Assembly: GCA_963754065.1 (NCBI GenBank)
Contig: CAVWFH010000004.1
Coordinates: 198,228-262,227, forward strand
DNA length: 64,000 nt
Source: JALORV01 sp963754065
GTDB lineage: Bacteria; Pseudomonadota; Gammaproteobacteria; Burkholderiales; Burkholderiaceae_F
Reading direction: 5' to 3'
The position numbers and the translations under genes are program-made. Within the stretch, counting starts at the first letter, position 1. Each line of letters opens with the position of its first letter. The notes beneath the pieces were generated by a model. That model was not told the origin of the DNA. It worked only from the letters and a program-made list of their open reading frames with translations, and made no database searches. Below, piece by piece: positions 1 to 9,134 of the stretch.

Positions 1-1
1 A

Positions 2-1207
2 GGCAATGCGGCTGCGGCCCTCGGTTGCGTGTACGGCGGCGCGACGGTCTGCGCGTGGTATCCGATCACGCCGTCGTCGTCGCTGGCCGAAGCCTTCCAG
101 AAGTACTGCAGCCGGTATCGGGTCGACCGGCAGACCGGCCATAACAAGTTCGCCATCGTGCAGGCCGAGGATGAACTCGCCTCGATCGGCATGGTGATCG
201 GCGCCTCGTGGAACGGGGCCCGCGCATTCACGGCGACGTCAGGCCCCGGCATCTCGCTGATGACCGAGTTCATCGGGCTCGCGTACTTCGCGGAAGTTCC
301 GGCAGTCATCATCGATGTGCAGCGCGGCGGCCCCTCGACCGGCATGCCGACGCGCACGCAGCAGTCCGACCTGCTCCTTTGTGCCTATGCCTCGCATGGC
401 GACACCAAGCACGTGTTGCTGTTTCCGGAGGATCCACACGAGTGTTTCGAGTTCGCCGCCGCGTCGCTGGACCTGGCCGAGCGCCTTCAGACGCCGATAT
501 TCCTGATGACCGATCTCGACATCGGTATGAACCATCGGCTGTGCGCGCCGTTCAAGTGGGACGACACCCGACGTTACGACCGCGGCAAGGTCATGACACC
601 CGAGGAACTCGACTCCGGCCGGGATTTCGGCCGTTACCTCGACGTGGACGGCGACGGCATCCCGTACCGCACGCTTCCCGGCGTCCATCCGACGCGGGGC
701 GCCTACTTCACCCGCGGCAGCACGCGCGACGCCTATGCCCGCTACTCGGAAGCAGGGTCCGATTACGTTTACAACATGGAGCGCCTGCTGCGGAAATTCG
801 ACAGTGCAAAGGTGCTGGTCCCGCAGCCGATCGTGCGCAAGCCAACACAGAAGGCCGCCGCCGCCGTCATCTACTACGGTTCAACGGCGCCAGCGATGGA
901 CGAGGCGCTCGCACTCCTCGAGCAGCAGGGCGTGCACGTTGCGCGGATGCGATTGCGCGCGTTCCCCTTTCCGGACGCCGTCGAACGCTTCATCGACGAT
1001 CACGAGTCCGTGTTCATCGTCGAGCAGAACCGGGACGCGCAGATGCGCTCCCTGCTGGTCAACGAACTCGAGATCGACCCGGCCCGGATCGTGCCCATCC
1101 TCCACTTCGATGGCACACCCATCACCGCGCGGTTCATCGCCCAGGAGATCGGCGATCGCATCAAGGCACACAACGTCCGCCCCTTGAAGAGCGGCAAGGC
1201 AGCATGA
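2..1207 (+). CDS. korA: 2-oxoacid:ferredoxin oxidoreductase, alpha subunit (5' end outside window)
   Basis: This is the alpha subunit of a thiamine pyrophosphate (TPP)-dependent 2-oxoacid:ferredoxin oxidoreductase, which decarboxylates a 2-oxoacid to acyl-CoA and reduces ferredoxin in the cytoplasm. The frame is open from base 2 with no start codon. Its first residues (GNAAAALG) are the conserved block that follows the gamma domain in fused gamma-alpha subunits, so a gamma domain probably lies to the left. The family signatures AWYPITPSS (about residue 19), TSGPGISLM and QRGGPSTGMP are present. The stop is 7 bases before the beta-subunit gene, so the two are cotranscribed. The substrate cannot be read from sequence; 2-oxoglutarate is a guess from the TCA context. 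A second, complete korAB pair lies at 6217-9105. Confidence 0.9.
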   Translation, partial: GNAAAALGCVYGGATVCAWYPITPSSSLAEAFQKYCSRYRVDRQTGHNKFAIVQAEDELASIGMVIGASWNGARAFTATSGPGISLMTEFIGLAYFAEVPAVIIDVQRGGPSTGMPTRTQQSDLLLCAYASHGDTKHVLLFPEDPHECFEFAAASLDLAERLQTPIFLMTDLDIGMNHRLCAPFKWDDTRRYDRGKVMTPEELDSGRDFGRYLDVDGDGIPYRTLPGVHPTRGAYFTRGSTRDAYARYSEAGSDYVYNMERLLRKFDSAKVLVPQPIVRKPTQKAAAAVIYYGSTAPAMDEALALLEQQGVHVARMRLRAFPFPDAVERFIDDHESVFIVEQNRDAQMRSLLVNELEIDPARIVPILHFDGTPITARFIAQEIGDRIKAHNVRPLKSGKAA

Positions 1208-1214
1208 GCCAGAC

Positions 1215-2270
1215 ATGACCTATCTCGCCAAGCCCAAGCTGCGTCACCCCACCCTGCCGATCAATCGCCTCGGCTATACGCGTCGCGACTACGAAGGCAA
1301 GATCTCGACGCTGTGCGCCGGCTGCGGTCACGATTCGATCTCCGCGGCGATCATCCAGGCGTGCTGGGAACTTGAGATCGAACCGCACCGGGTCGCCAAG
1401 CTCTCGGGCATCGGCTGTTCGTCCAAGACTCCGGACTACTTCCTCGGTAACTCGCACGGTTTCAACTCGGTCCACGGCCGCATGCCGTCCGTACTGACCG
1501 GCGCCAACCTGGCGAACCGCGATCTGATTTACCTCGGCGTATCCGGCGACGGCGACTCGGCTTCCATCGGGCTCGGCCAGTTCGCCCACATGGTCCGGCG
1601 CGGCGTCAACATGACCTACATCGTCGAGAACAACGGTGTGTACGGTTTGACCAAAGGACAGTTTTCAGCCACGGCCGACCGCGGCTCGAAGTCCAAGCGT
1701 GGCGCCGTCAACCGCGACGCCGCGATCGACCTGGTCTCGCTCGCGATCCAGCTCGGCATCACCTACGTCGCGCGCAGCTTCTCGGGCGACAAGGATCAGC
1801 TCGTGCCCCTGATCAAGGGCGCACTGCATCACAGCGGCACAGCACTGATCGATGTCCTGAGCCCCTGCGTCGCATTCAACAATCATGCGGGCAGCACGAA
1901 GAGTTATGACTACGTGCGCGCACACAACGATGCGGTCAATCGCCTCGACTTCATGCCCCGCCGCGAGGCCATCGGTGCCGCGTATGAACCCGGGGAGGTG
2001 ATCGAAATCACGCAGCATGACGGCAGCCAGCTACGGCTGCGCAAGCTGCACGACGGCTACGACCCCGGCGACCGGCTGGCCGCTATCAGTCACATCCATG
2101 CCCACCAGGACCGCGGCGAAATCGTCACGGGGTTGCTGTTCGTCGATCCCGCCGCCGATGACCTGCACGAACACCTGAACACCGTGACGACACCGCTCAA
2201 CCGTCTGGTCGAAGCGGATCTCTGCCCCGGAGCCGCAGCGCTTGCGGCGCTGAACACCGAGCTCAGCTAG
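1215..2270 (+). CDS. korB: 2-oxoacid:ferredoxin oxidoreductase, beta subunit
   Basis: This 351-residue beta subunit carries TPP and one [4Fe-4S] cluster and partners with the alpha subunit just upstream. Four cysteines fit the cluster ligands of the family: C34 and C37 (CAGCGH), C68 (GIGCSS) and C218. The TPP/Mg motif is GDGDS at about 111-115, followed by NNGVYGLTKGQ at about 139-149. The protein extends some 60 residues past the usual core, with an acidic tail in which no domain is visible. The start ATG is 7 bases past the korA stop; no strong Shine-Dalgarno sequence is seen, so translational coupling is likely. It differs clearly from the second beta subunit at 8119, so the pair is not a recent duplication. 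Confidence 0.92.
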   Translation: MTYLAKPKLRHPTLPINRLGYTRRDYEGKISTLCAGCGHDSISAAIIQACWELEIEPHRVAKLSGIGCSSKTPDYFLGNSHGFNSVHGRMPSVLTGANLANRDLIYLGVSGDGDSASIGLGQFAHMVRRGVNMTYIVENNGVYGLTKGQFSATADRGSKSKRGAVNRDAAIDLVSLAIQLGITYVARSFSGDKDQLVPLIKGALHHSGTALIDVLSPCVAFNNHAGSTKSYDYVRAHNDAVNRLDFMPRREAIGAAYEPGEVIEITQHDGSQLRLRKLHDGYDPGDRLAAISHIHAHQDRGEIVTGLLFVDPAADDLHEHLNTVTTPLNRLVEADLCPGAAALAALNTELS

Positions 2271-2325
2271 GGCCCTAGCTCCGCAAACCGCGCCGCAGGG
2301 ACGGCACTGCGCGAGGGGTAAGCTC

Positions 2326-2360
2326 GGGTCGTCGTCTGCGATCACCGCTGACGACGACCC
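2326..2360 (+). other. Inverted repeat upstream of the KASIII-like gene
   Basis: Perfect 11-base arms (GGGTCGTCGTC and its complement) flank a 13-base loop in the 103-bp gap between korB and the KASIII-like gene. The ribosome binding site GGAG (2363-2366) starts 3 bases after the right arm. There is no T tract, so a classical terminator is unlikely. It could be an RNA-stability or translation-control hairpin, or an operator. Confidence 0.35.
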
Positions 2361-2373
2361 GGCGGAGCAGCCA

Positions 2374-3462
2374 TTGCAGAGCCTTGTATCAGTACTTGCG
2401 ACGAGCAGCACGCTTCCGGAGTCGGTTGTATCGAACCGCAGCATTGGACAGTTGCTGCTCGACGGCATCGAGATCGACGATGAAGCCACGGCGGAAATCG
2501 TGGCGCGCATCCAGGAGCGCGCCGAGCTGATCGAGAAGAAGACCGGCCTGCGGGCGCGCCGCTTCTTCGCGCCGGAGGATTCGCCCGTTGCGGTCGGGCT
2601 CGACCTGCTGGAGCGACTGATGCAGGGCGAGGCCTGGTCCGAGCTCGACGCGATCATCGTCTCGTCATCGAGCACGCATGGCTTCCCGGGGCTGTCGCAG
2701 CAGCTTGTCGCGGCCGCACGGACGCGACATGCCGATCTCGGCGCACCGTTCGTGCTCGACATCGGCAGCAACGCCTGCACCGGCTTCATGTACGCGCTCG
2801 CCGTCGGCAGCAGCACGATGAAGGCGCTCGGCTTTCGTCGGGTCGCCTGTCTGGCGATCGAGTTCTCATCGCGTTGCATCGCCTACGATCCGCTCGCGTT
2901 CGGCACCAGCACGCTGTTCGGCGACGCGGCCGCCGGCGTGTTGCTCGGACAGGGTGTGCAGGGAATCGCCCGGCTGTGTTCGGTGCGCGCCAGTTCAATG
3001 ATCGACGCCGAAACGATCGGCATGGTCAAGGGCTCCGGGATGCAAGCCGCGCACCTGTCGGTCGACGTGCCGAAATCGGCGCGCTGGTTCATGTCCGGGC
3101 CTCCGGTCGCGCTGGGTGCAACCCGCATTCTGGTCGACGAGATCCAGCGGGTGCAGCGCGACGGCGTGAAAATCGACTGGCTGATTCCGCACCAGGCCAA
3201 CCTGACGCGCATCCTGATCCCGGCCTGCGTAAAGACCGGCATCGAACCTGAACGACTGTGCGCGTCGTTCGCCGAAACCGGTAACACGTCGAGTGCGAGC
3301 ATTCCCCTGTTGCTGGACCAGCTGGTCCGTGAAGGGCAGGCGCAGTCCGGGCAAACCGTGCTGCTGGTGGGATTCGGCGCGAGTTTTTCGGTCGGCTCCG
3401 CACTACTTCAGTTCGATCGGTTGCCAGGCGCAGCAAAGCCGTTTGCCGCTAGAGAGCAGTAG
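2374..3462 (+). CDS. 3-oxoacyl-ACP synthase III (KASIII/FabH)-like condensing enzyme
   Basis: This thiolase-fold condensing enzyme of the FabH family has 362 residues, slightly longer than FabH itself. The complete catalytic triad is visible: Cys135 (SNACTGF), His273 (IPHQAN) and Asn304 (TGNTSSASIP). It should therefore form a carbon-carbon bond from an acyl thioester. The start chosen is TTG, because GGAG lies 7 bases upstream and no in-frame ATG fits the N-terminal alignment block. No acyl carrier protein, malonyl-CoA transferase or reductase gene is nearby, so it is not part of a fab operon. It sits between korAB and nfnAB, suggesting that it uses or buffers an acyl-CoA made by the oxidoreductase. 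The substrate is unknown. Confidence 0.8.
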   Translation: MQSLVSVLATSSTLPESVVSNRSIGQLLLDGIEIDDEATAEIVARIQERAELIEKKTGLRARRFFAPEDSPVAVGLDLLERLMQGEAWSELDAIIVSSSSTHGFPGLSQQLVAAARTRHADLGAPFVLDIGSNACTGFMYALAVGSSTMKALGFRRVACLAIEFSSRCIAYDPLAFGTSTLFGDAAAGVLLGQGVQGIARLCSVRASSMIDAETIGMVKGSGMQAAHLSVDVPKSARWFMSGPPVALGATRILVDEIQRVQRDGVKIDWLIPHQANLTRILIPACVKTGIEPERLCASFAETGNTSSASIPLLLDQLVREGQAQSGQTVLLVGFGASFSVGSALLQFDRLPGAAKPFAAREQ

Positions 3463-3700
3463 CCGAGAGCGCCGTCGTTTCCGTTCGGCATTCTGGAACC
3501 CGAGCGACGCGCTCTGGTGCGGAATCCGTGTCCTGCAAGCAGCGATGTAGGCCGCGGAGTTGACGTCCGTTGCCCCAGATCAATCCCCGTCCGACGTTCG
3601 AGGCGAATGCTCCGTCCTACGTGAGGCCGATTGCCTCGCTTCCCGCCGACGCTCCGCGCAGACGAGTGCACGGGATTACTGGCAGCGCGCGGAGACCACC

Positions 3701-4648
3701 ATGGCGCAGGCCCAGCAGGGGTCCGGGTTCCGGATCGTTGCTCGAGAGGATTACTCGGACGTCACCTACATGCTGGAGGTGGCGCATCCGATGATGGCCA
3801 AGGCTGCCAAGCCCGGCCAGTTCGTCATCGTGATGGAGCATGAGCATGGCGAGCGCATTCCGCTGACGATTGCCGACTTCGACCGCGAGCGCGGGACGAT
3901 CACGCTGGTGATCCAGGCGGTCGGCAAGACCACGAAGGAAATGCAGGCTAACTGCACGGTCGGCACAACGCTCTTTGCGATGGTCGGCCCGATGGGCATT
4001 CCGAGCCATATCGGAAGCGCGAAGAAAGTCATCTGCGTCGGCGGCGGCCTCGGTGTTGCGCCCGTCTACCCGCAGGCCCGCGCCTACAAGGAAAGCGGCG
4101 CCTACGTCATCGGTGTGGTCGGCTTCCGCAACAAGGACCTGATGTTCTGGCAGGACAAGTTCGCCAAGGTGTGCGACGAACTGATCGTCTGCACCGACGA
4201 CGGCTCAGCCGGACTCAAGGGCCTGGTCACCGAAGGCATCAAGCAGGCCGTCGCAAAGCATTCCGACATCGACGAGGTCGTCGCGATCGGGCCGCCGATC
4301 ATGATGAAGGGCTGTTCCGAAGCCACGCGCGCCCACGGCATCAAGACGATGGTGAGCCTGAACCCCGTAATGGTCGACGGAACCGGCATGTGCGGCGGGT
4401 GCCGCGTCAAGGTCGGCGAGCAGGTCAAGTTCGCCTGTGTCGACGGACCGGACTTCGACGGCCACCAGGTCGACTTCGATGACCTGATGGCGCGGCTGGT
4501 GCGCTACCGGCGCGCCGAGAAGGACGCCCTCGAGCACTGGCAGGAGACCTGCCGCATCCGCGCCGACAAGGTGATCGACCTGAAGTCGGCGGTGCTCGGC
4601 GCCGAGGCCGAGATCCCTATCGACATTCAGCCCAGCACCGACGGCTGA
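3701..4648 (+). CDS. nfnA: NfnA-like ferredoxin-NADP reductase subunit (FAD, NAD(P) and [2Fe-2S])
   Basis: This 315-residue protein of the ferredoxin-NADP reductase/dihydroorotate dehydrogenase electron-transfer family (also called SudB) is the small subunit of the NADH-dependent reduced ferredoxin:NADP oxidoreductase. It has an FAD domain (PGQFV, about 38-42), an NAD domain (VGGGLGVAPV) and near residues 222-245 the block DGTGMCGGCRV plus a third Cys. The Asp and three Cys fit the [2Fe-2S] ligands of NfnA. The frame is open further upstream, but the ATG at 3701 has GGAG six bases before it and matches the start of the conserved domain. The gene for the large subunit follows after 17 bp. The pair probably links the ferredoxin pool to NAD(P)H. 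Confidence 0.87.
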   Translation: MAQAQQGSGFRIVAREDYSDVTYMLEVAHPMMAKAAKPGQFVIVMEHEHGERIPLTIADFDRERGTITLVIQAVGKTTKEMQANCTVGTTLFAMVGPMGIPSHIGSAKKVICVGGGLGVAPVYPQARAYKESGAYVIGVVGFRNKDLMFWQDKFAKVCDELIVCTDDGSAGLKGLVTEGIKQAVAKHSDIDEVVAIGPPIMMKGCSEATRAHGIKTMVSLNPVMVDGTGMCGGCRVKVGEQVKFACVDGPDFDGHQVDFDDLMARLVRYRRAEKDALEHWQETCRIRADKVIDLKSAVLGAEAEIPIDIQPSTDG

Positions 4649-4665
4649 GTCGAGGAGACGATCCC

Positions 4666-6172
4666 ATGGCCACGGCAAAGAAGAAGACCATCCGCACGAT
4701 TCCGCAGGAGCGGACGCCGATGCCGGAGCAGGATCCGCTGGTGCGGGCCCGCAATTTCAGCGAGGTCGCCAGCGGCTACCGACTCGAAGATGCACTGGTC
4801 GAGGCAGAGCGTTGCCTGCAGTGTCCGGACGAGCCCTGCGTGCGCGGCTGCCCGGTCGGCATCGACATTCCCGCTTTCATCAAGAAGATCACCGAAAAAC
4901 ACTACAACGGTGCCTACGACATCATCACCGACACCAATTTGCTGCCGTCGGTGTGTGGCCGAGTCTGTCCGCAGGAGAACCAGTGCGAGGGCGTGTGCAC
5001 CGTCGGCGAGACCCTCGAGCCCGTGGCGATCGGGCGCCTGGAGCGCTTCGTCGGCGACATGGCCATTGCCGAAGGCTGGGAGAACGTGCCTTACATCGAG
5101 CCATCGGGCTTCAAGGTCGGCATCGTCGGCGCGGGTCCTGCCGGTTTGGCCTGTGCGGCGGACATGGCGAAGGCCGGCTGTGAAGTTGTCGTCTACGAGG
5201 CGTTCCATACGCCGGGCGGCGTGCTCAAGTACGGCATTCCGGACTTCCGCCTGCCGAACAGCGTCATCGACGCCGAGATCGACAAGGTCCGCAACCTCGG
5301 CGTGCGCTTCGAGTGCAACACGCTGGTCGGGCGCCTTTTCACCATCGAGCAGATGGTGACCGAGATGGGTTTCCACGCGGTGTTCATCGGCACCGGTGCC
5401 GGCTATCCGAGCTTCATGGGCATTCCGGGCGAATCACTGAACGGCGTGCTATCCGCCAACGAACTGCTCACGCGCTGCAACCTGATGCGGGCGCGCGACT
5501 TCCCCAGTTTCGACACGCCGCTGCAGCCGGGCAAGCACGTCGCCGTCATCGGCGCCGGCAACACGGCCATGGACGCATTGCGCGTTTCACTGAGGCTCGG
5601 CGCCGAAAGCGTGCACTGCATCTACCGTCGTTCGAAGAAGGAAGCGCCGGCGCGCGTGGAAGAAGTTCACCACGCCGAGCAGGAAGGGGTCGACTTCAAC
5701 TGGCTGACCAGCCCGGTCGAGATTCTCGGCGACGCCAGCAATAACGTGCGCGCGCTGCGCTGCGTGAAAATGGAACTCGGCGAGCCCGACGAATCGGGCC
5801 GTCGCCGCCCTGTCGTCGTGCCGGGCAGCGAGTTCGAGTTCGAGACCGACATGGTGGTGTTCGCCATCGGCACCAACGCCAATCCGATCCTCGGGCAGAC
5901 CGCCAAGCTGAAGCTCAACAAGTGGGGCTACATCGCGAGCCGACGACAAGCTCGCGACCTCGATTGCCGGCGTGTACGCCGGCGGCGACATCGTCACCGG
6001 CGCGGCGACCGTCATCCAGGCCATGGGCGCTGGGCGCAAGGCGGCGCGCAGCATGAAGGCCTACCTCGGCCTGCGTGACAGCGACGCCGTCTACGACACC
6101 GGCGTCAGCGGGTCGCTCTTCGGCATTCCGCGCGAAGAGCACGGCTTCGCGCAGGTTCGCGTCGCCCGCTAG
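4666..6172 (+). CDS. nfnB: NfnB-like subunit / glutamate synthase small-subunit family (one frameshift)
   Basis: This is a flavoprotein of the GltD/NfnB family. It has an N-terminal cysteine-rich ferredoxin-like domain (CLQCPDEPC, GCPVG, CGRVCPQ) for two [4Fe-4S] clusters, an FAD motif (VGAGPAGLA, near residue 149) and a second Rossmann motif (IGAGNTAMD, near 290). Paired with NfnA it would move electrons between ferredoxin, NADH and NADPH. The frame breaks near 5940: after WGYIAS the conserved sequence continues one frame over as DDKLATSIAGVYAGGDIV and runs to the stop at 6170-6172. One surplus base in a CC pair explains it. Every motif is intact on both sides, so a sequencing error is more likely than loss. 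No glutamate synthase large subunit is nearby, which argues against a GltD role. Confidence 0.85.
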
Positions 6173-6216
6173 CCGCCGCTGAGCACGGCACAGACTACGA
6201 AACGCAAGGAACGAGC

Positions 6217-8115
6217 ATGAGTGCAGTCCTGGAACGCCCGGCAGCCAAGGGAAAGGCCGGAACCAAGCCGGCCGTGAAGCTGCCCGAGCACATCGTCGAG
6301 GTGATCAGCGACTCGGGCGAAGGCGCGCAGCGCTGCGGCCAGGCGTTTGCCTCGATCGCCGCGCGCAGCGGCAACGGCATCTGGACGGTGGAGATCATTC
6401 CGGCCGAGATCCAGCCGCCGGCGCGCAGCGTCGCCGGCGCGAGCGGCATACGCATACGTGTCGGCAGCGAGCAGGTCACCAACGGCGGCGACGAAACCGA
6501 CCTCGTGATCGCCTTCAACGAGCAGGTGCTGCTCGGTCGGGTGCGCGCCGGCGAACTCAAGCACGGCGCCACGATACTGCTCGAGAACATGTGGGCCGAG
6601 CACCGAGACCCGGACATCGTCAAGTCCTTCACTGAAACGCTGCAGGCGCTCAAGGATGCAGGCTTTCGCGTTATCAACCTGCCGTTGGAGAAGGAGTGTC
6701 GCGCGCTGATGAGCGATCCGCGCCGCGGCAAGAACATGTTCGTGCTCGGCGTGCTCGCCAGCATCTACAGCTTCGACCTGCAGCTCGCGCGCGACCAGAT
6801 CGCGCTCACCTTCGGCAAGAAGGACCAGAAGGTCATCGACTCCAACGTGCGGCTGATGGAAGCGGGCTTCGCCTGGGGCGAAACGAACCTCGACTTCAAG
6901 TACGAGATTCCCGCCGAGAAGGCCAAGGTGCCGCAGATCGTCGTCAATGGCAACACGGCCATCGCGCTCGGCGTGCTCGCTTCCGGCATGGATATTTGCG
7001 CGATGTACCCCATCACGCCAGCCACCTCGGCGTCGCACTACCTGTCGGAGTGTTTCGAGCGGGTCGGTGGGATCGTGCACCAGGCCGAGGACGAGATCGC
7101 CGCCTGCGCGTTCGCAATCGGCGCGTCTTATGCCGGTCGTTGCGCGGTGACAATCACTTCGGGGCCGGGTTACTCGCTGAAGCAGGAAGGTATCGGACTC
7201 GCCGTCATGGCCGAGATCCCGCTGGTCGTCGTCAATGTGCAGCGCGGCGGCCCGAGCACCGGGCAGCCGACCAAGGTCGAGCAGGCCGACTTGCTGACGG
7301 CGATCTACGGGAGCCACGGCGATGCGCCGAAGGTCGTGATCGCCGCAACCGGCATCGAGGACTGTTTCTACTCGATGATCACGGCACGCAAGATCGCCGA
7401 GACCTTCAACATGGTCGTGGTGGTGCTGACCGACGCCAGCCTGGCCACGGCCCAACAACCATTTGCGCGGCCCAACTTCTCGGAAGACTGGCTCGCTCCA
7501 CCGATCGATCAGTCACCACTGCCCGTAGGCGCGAAGCCCTACGACTGGGACAAGATCACCGGCATCGCCCGTCGCTTCTCCCCCGGTCAGCCGAACGGCA
7601 TGCACACGGTCACCGGCCTGGCACACGATCGCGCCAGCAAGGTCGCCTATGACCCGGCGATCAACGAGGAAGGCCTGCGTGCTCGCAGCCTGAAACTGGC
7701 CGCGCTGCAGAAGACACTGAAAGCGCCGGTGGTGTACGGCGATCCCGAGGGTGACCTGCTGGTCGTCGGCTGGGGCAGCACGCAGGGCATCATCGAAGAA
7801 GCGGTGCAGCGCGTCCGCGACGAGGGGCTGAAGGTCTCCGCGCTGCAGATTCGCTTCGTCCAGCCGATGCCGTCCGGCATCAAGGACATCCTGAAACGCT
7901 TCAAGAAGGTGATGACGGTCGAAGGCACGTGGGCCGACCGCCCGGAGGAAGATGAACTGATCGACGAAGAGAATCGGCGCTACGCCCCGCTCGCAATGAT
8001 GCTGCGGGCACGCACGCTGGTCGACGTCGATTGCTGGACCGAGGCCCGTGGCCAACCGATCAAACCCGGCCTGGTGGTCAACGCCATCCGCGCCAAACTG
8101 AGCGAAGGAAAGTAG
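6217..8115 (+). CDS. korA: 2-oxoacid:ferredoxin oxidoreductase, fused gamma-alpha subunit
   Basis: This complete 632-residue subunit is of the KorA type. The gamma domain occupies about residues 25-215 (SGEGAQRCGQAFA is its opening motif). The alpha domain follows from about 240 (VNGNTAIALG, then YPITPATSASHYLSE and QRGGPSTGQPTKVEQADLL). It makes acyl-CoA from a 2-oxoacid together with the beta subunit 3 bases downstream. AAGGA lies before the ATG. The size fits the fused large subunit known for betaproteobacterial 2-oxoglutarate oxidoreductases such as that of Azoarcus evansii, which also works with an FAD-containing NADP reductase subunit. Here the flanking gltA, sdh, mdh and acnA genes make 2-oxoglutarate the best guess. 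Confidence 0.92.
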   Translation: MSAVLERPAAKGKAGTKPAVKLPEHIVEVISDSGEGAQRCGQAFASIAARSGNGIWTVEIIPAEIQPPARSVAGASGIRIRVGSEQVTNGGDETDLVIAFNEQVLLGRVRAGELKHGATILLENMWAEHRDPDIVKSFTETLQALKDAGFRVINLPLEKECRALMSDPRRGKNMFVLGVLASIYSFDLQLARDQIALTFGKKDQKVIDSNVRLMEAGFAWGETNLDFKYEIPAEKAKVPQIVVNGNTAIALGVLASGMDICAMYPITPATSASHYLSECFERVGGIVHQAEDEIAACAFAIGASYAGRCAVTITSGPGYSLKQEGIGLAVMAEIPLVVVNVQRGGPSTGQPTKVEQADLLTAIYGSHGDAPKVVIAATGIEDCFYSMITARKIAETFNMVVVVLTDASLATAQQPFARPNFSEDWLAPPIDQSPLPVGAKPYDWDKITGIARRFSPGQPNGMHTVTGLAHDRASKVAYDPAINEEGLRARSLKLAALQKTLKAPVVYGDPEGDLLVVGWGSTQGIIEEAVQRVRDEGLKVSALQIRFVQPMPSGIKDILKRFKKVMTVEGTWADRPEEDELIDEENRRYAPLAMMLRARTLVDVDCWTEARGQPIKPGLVVNAIRAKLSEGK

Positions 8116-8118
8116 ACG

Positions 8119-9105
8119 ATGGGCTCCGCACTCAGTCAATGCATCATCAAGCTGCACGAGGAACGCCACGTCCTCGAGGACTACCAGGGCGGCGTGCCGC
8201 GCTGGTGCAGCGGTTGCGGCGACAACGCGATCCTTGCCGCCGTGCAACGGCTGTGCCGCGACGAGGACCTCGCTCCTGAGCGCACCGTGTTCGTGTCCGG
8301 CATCGGCTGTTCGAGCCGTTTCCCTCACTACATGAAGACCTACGGCTTCCATGGCATCCACGGCCGTGCCTTCCCGCTCGCCGAGGGCGTGAAAATGGCG
8401 CGCCCCGACCTGAACGTCTTCGTCAATACCGGCGATGGTGACTGCTGCTCGATCGGCGCAGCGCACTGGATCCACGCGATCCGCTACAACATGAACCTGA
8501 CGGTGATCCTGCACGACAACCAGGTCTACGGACTCACCAAGAAACAGGCCTCGCCCACCTCGCCGGTCGGGTTCAAGTCGAACACGACACCGCGCGGTTC
8601 GGTGCTCGAACCGCTGAACCCGCTGTCGGTCACGCTGGGCGTGCAGAACGCGTCTTTTGTGGCGCAGGGGGTCGACTGGATCCCCGAGTTGCTCTACGAC
8701 ATTATCGCCAAGGCCTACAAGCACCGCGGTTTCTCGTTCGTGCGCATCATCCAGCGCTGCCCCGAATGGTTGCCGAAGACCTTCGAGCCGTGGCTGCACG
8801 ATCCGGGCAAGACACTGTTGCTGACCCACGAAAACGGCCTGCAGCCGAGTGCGGACACCAGCCGGATCTACAAGAACCAGCGCGAACACGACCCGCTGAA
8901 CATCCATCAGGCCCGCGAGATCGCCTCCGGCACCGATCCGATTCCGGTCGGCATCCTGTACCACGACCCGAACGTGCCCTGCTACGACGATCTGCGCGGG
9001 GCCGGACAGCCGCGCACCGCCGAGGCGATCCGTGCCGGGCTCAGCAAGGAGTTCGACAAGTTCACGATCTGGCCGGACGAGGAGCGCGAACAGCGCGCCG
9101 CCTGA
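8119..9105 (+). CDS. korB: 2-oxoacid:ferredoxin oxidoreductase, beta subunit (second copy)
   Basis: This 328-residue TPP and [4Fe-4S] beta subunit is the partner of the fused subunit at 6217. The cluster cysteines are C30, C33, C64 and C214. The TPP motif is GDGD at about 105-108, followed by NQVYGLTKKQ at about 134-143. The gene starts 3 bases after the stop of korA, so translation is probably coupled. It is compact, without the C-terminal extension of the first beta subunit. Two unlike KOR pairs in one cluster suggest two substrates, or one oxidising and one synthesising enzyme. Confidence 0.92.
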   Translation: MGSALSQCIIKLHEERHVLEDYQGGVPRWCSGCGDNAILAAVQRLCRDEDLAPERTVFVSGIGCSSRFPHYMKTYGFHGIHGRAFPLAEGVKMARPDLNVFVNTGDGDCCSIGAAHWIHAIRYNMNLTVILHDNQVYGLTKKQASPTSPVGFKSNTTPRGSVLEPLNPLSVTLGVQNASFVAQGVDWIPELLYDIIAKAYKHRGFSFVRIIQRCPEWLPKTFEPWLHDPGKTLLLTHENGLQPSADTSRIYKNQREHDPLNIHQAREIASGTDPIPVGILYHDPNVPCYDDLRGAGQPRTAEAIRAGLSKEFDKFTIWPDEEREQRAA

Positions 9106-9134
9106 CGATCGACCAACACTAGGGGTTCGTCGCC

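Noticed and set aside
4666..6172. Glutamate synthase small subunit (GltD)
   Set aside because: The sequence family fits, but no large subunit is present and the gene directly follows nfnA, so an NfnB role is preferred.
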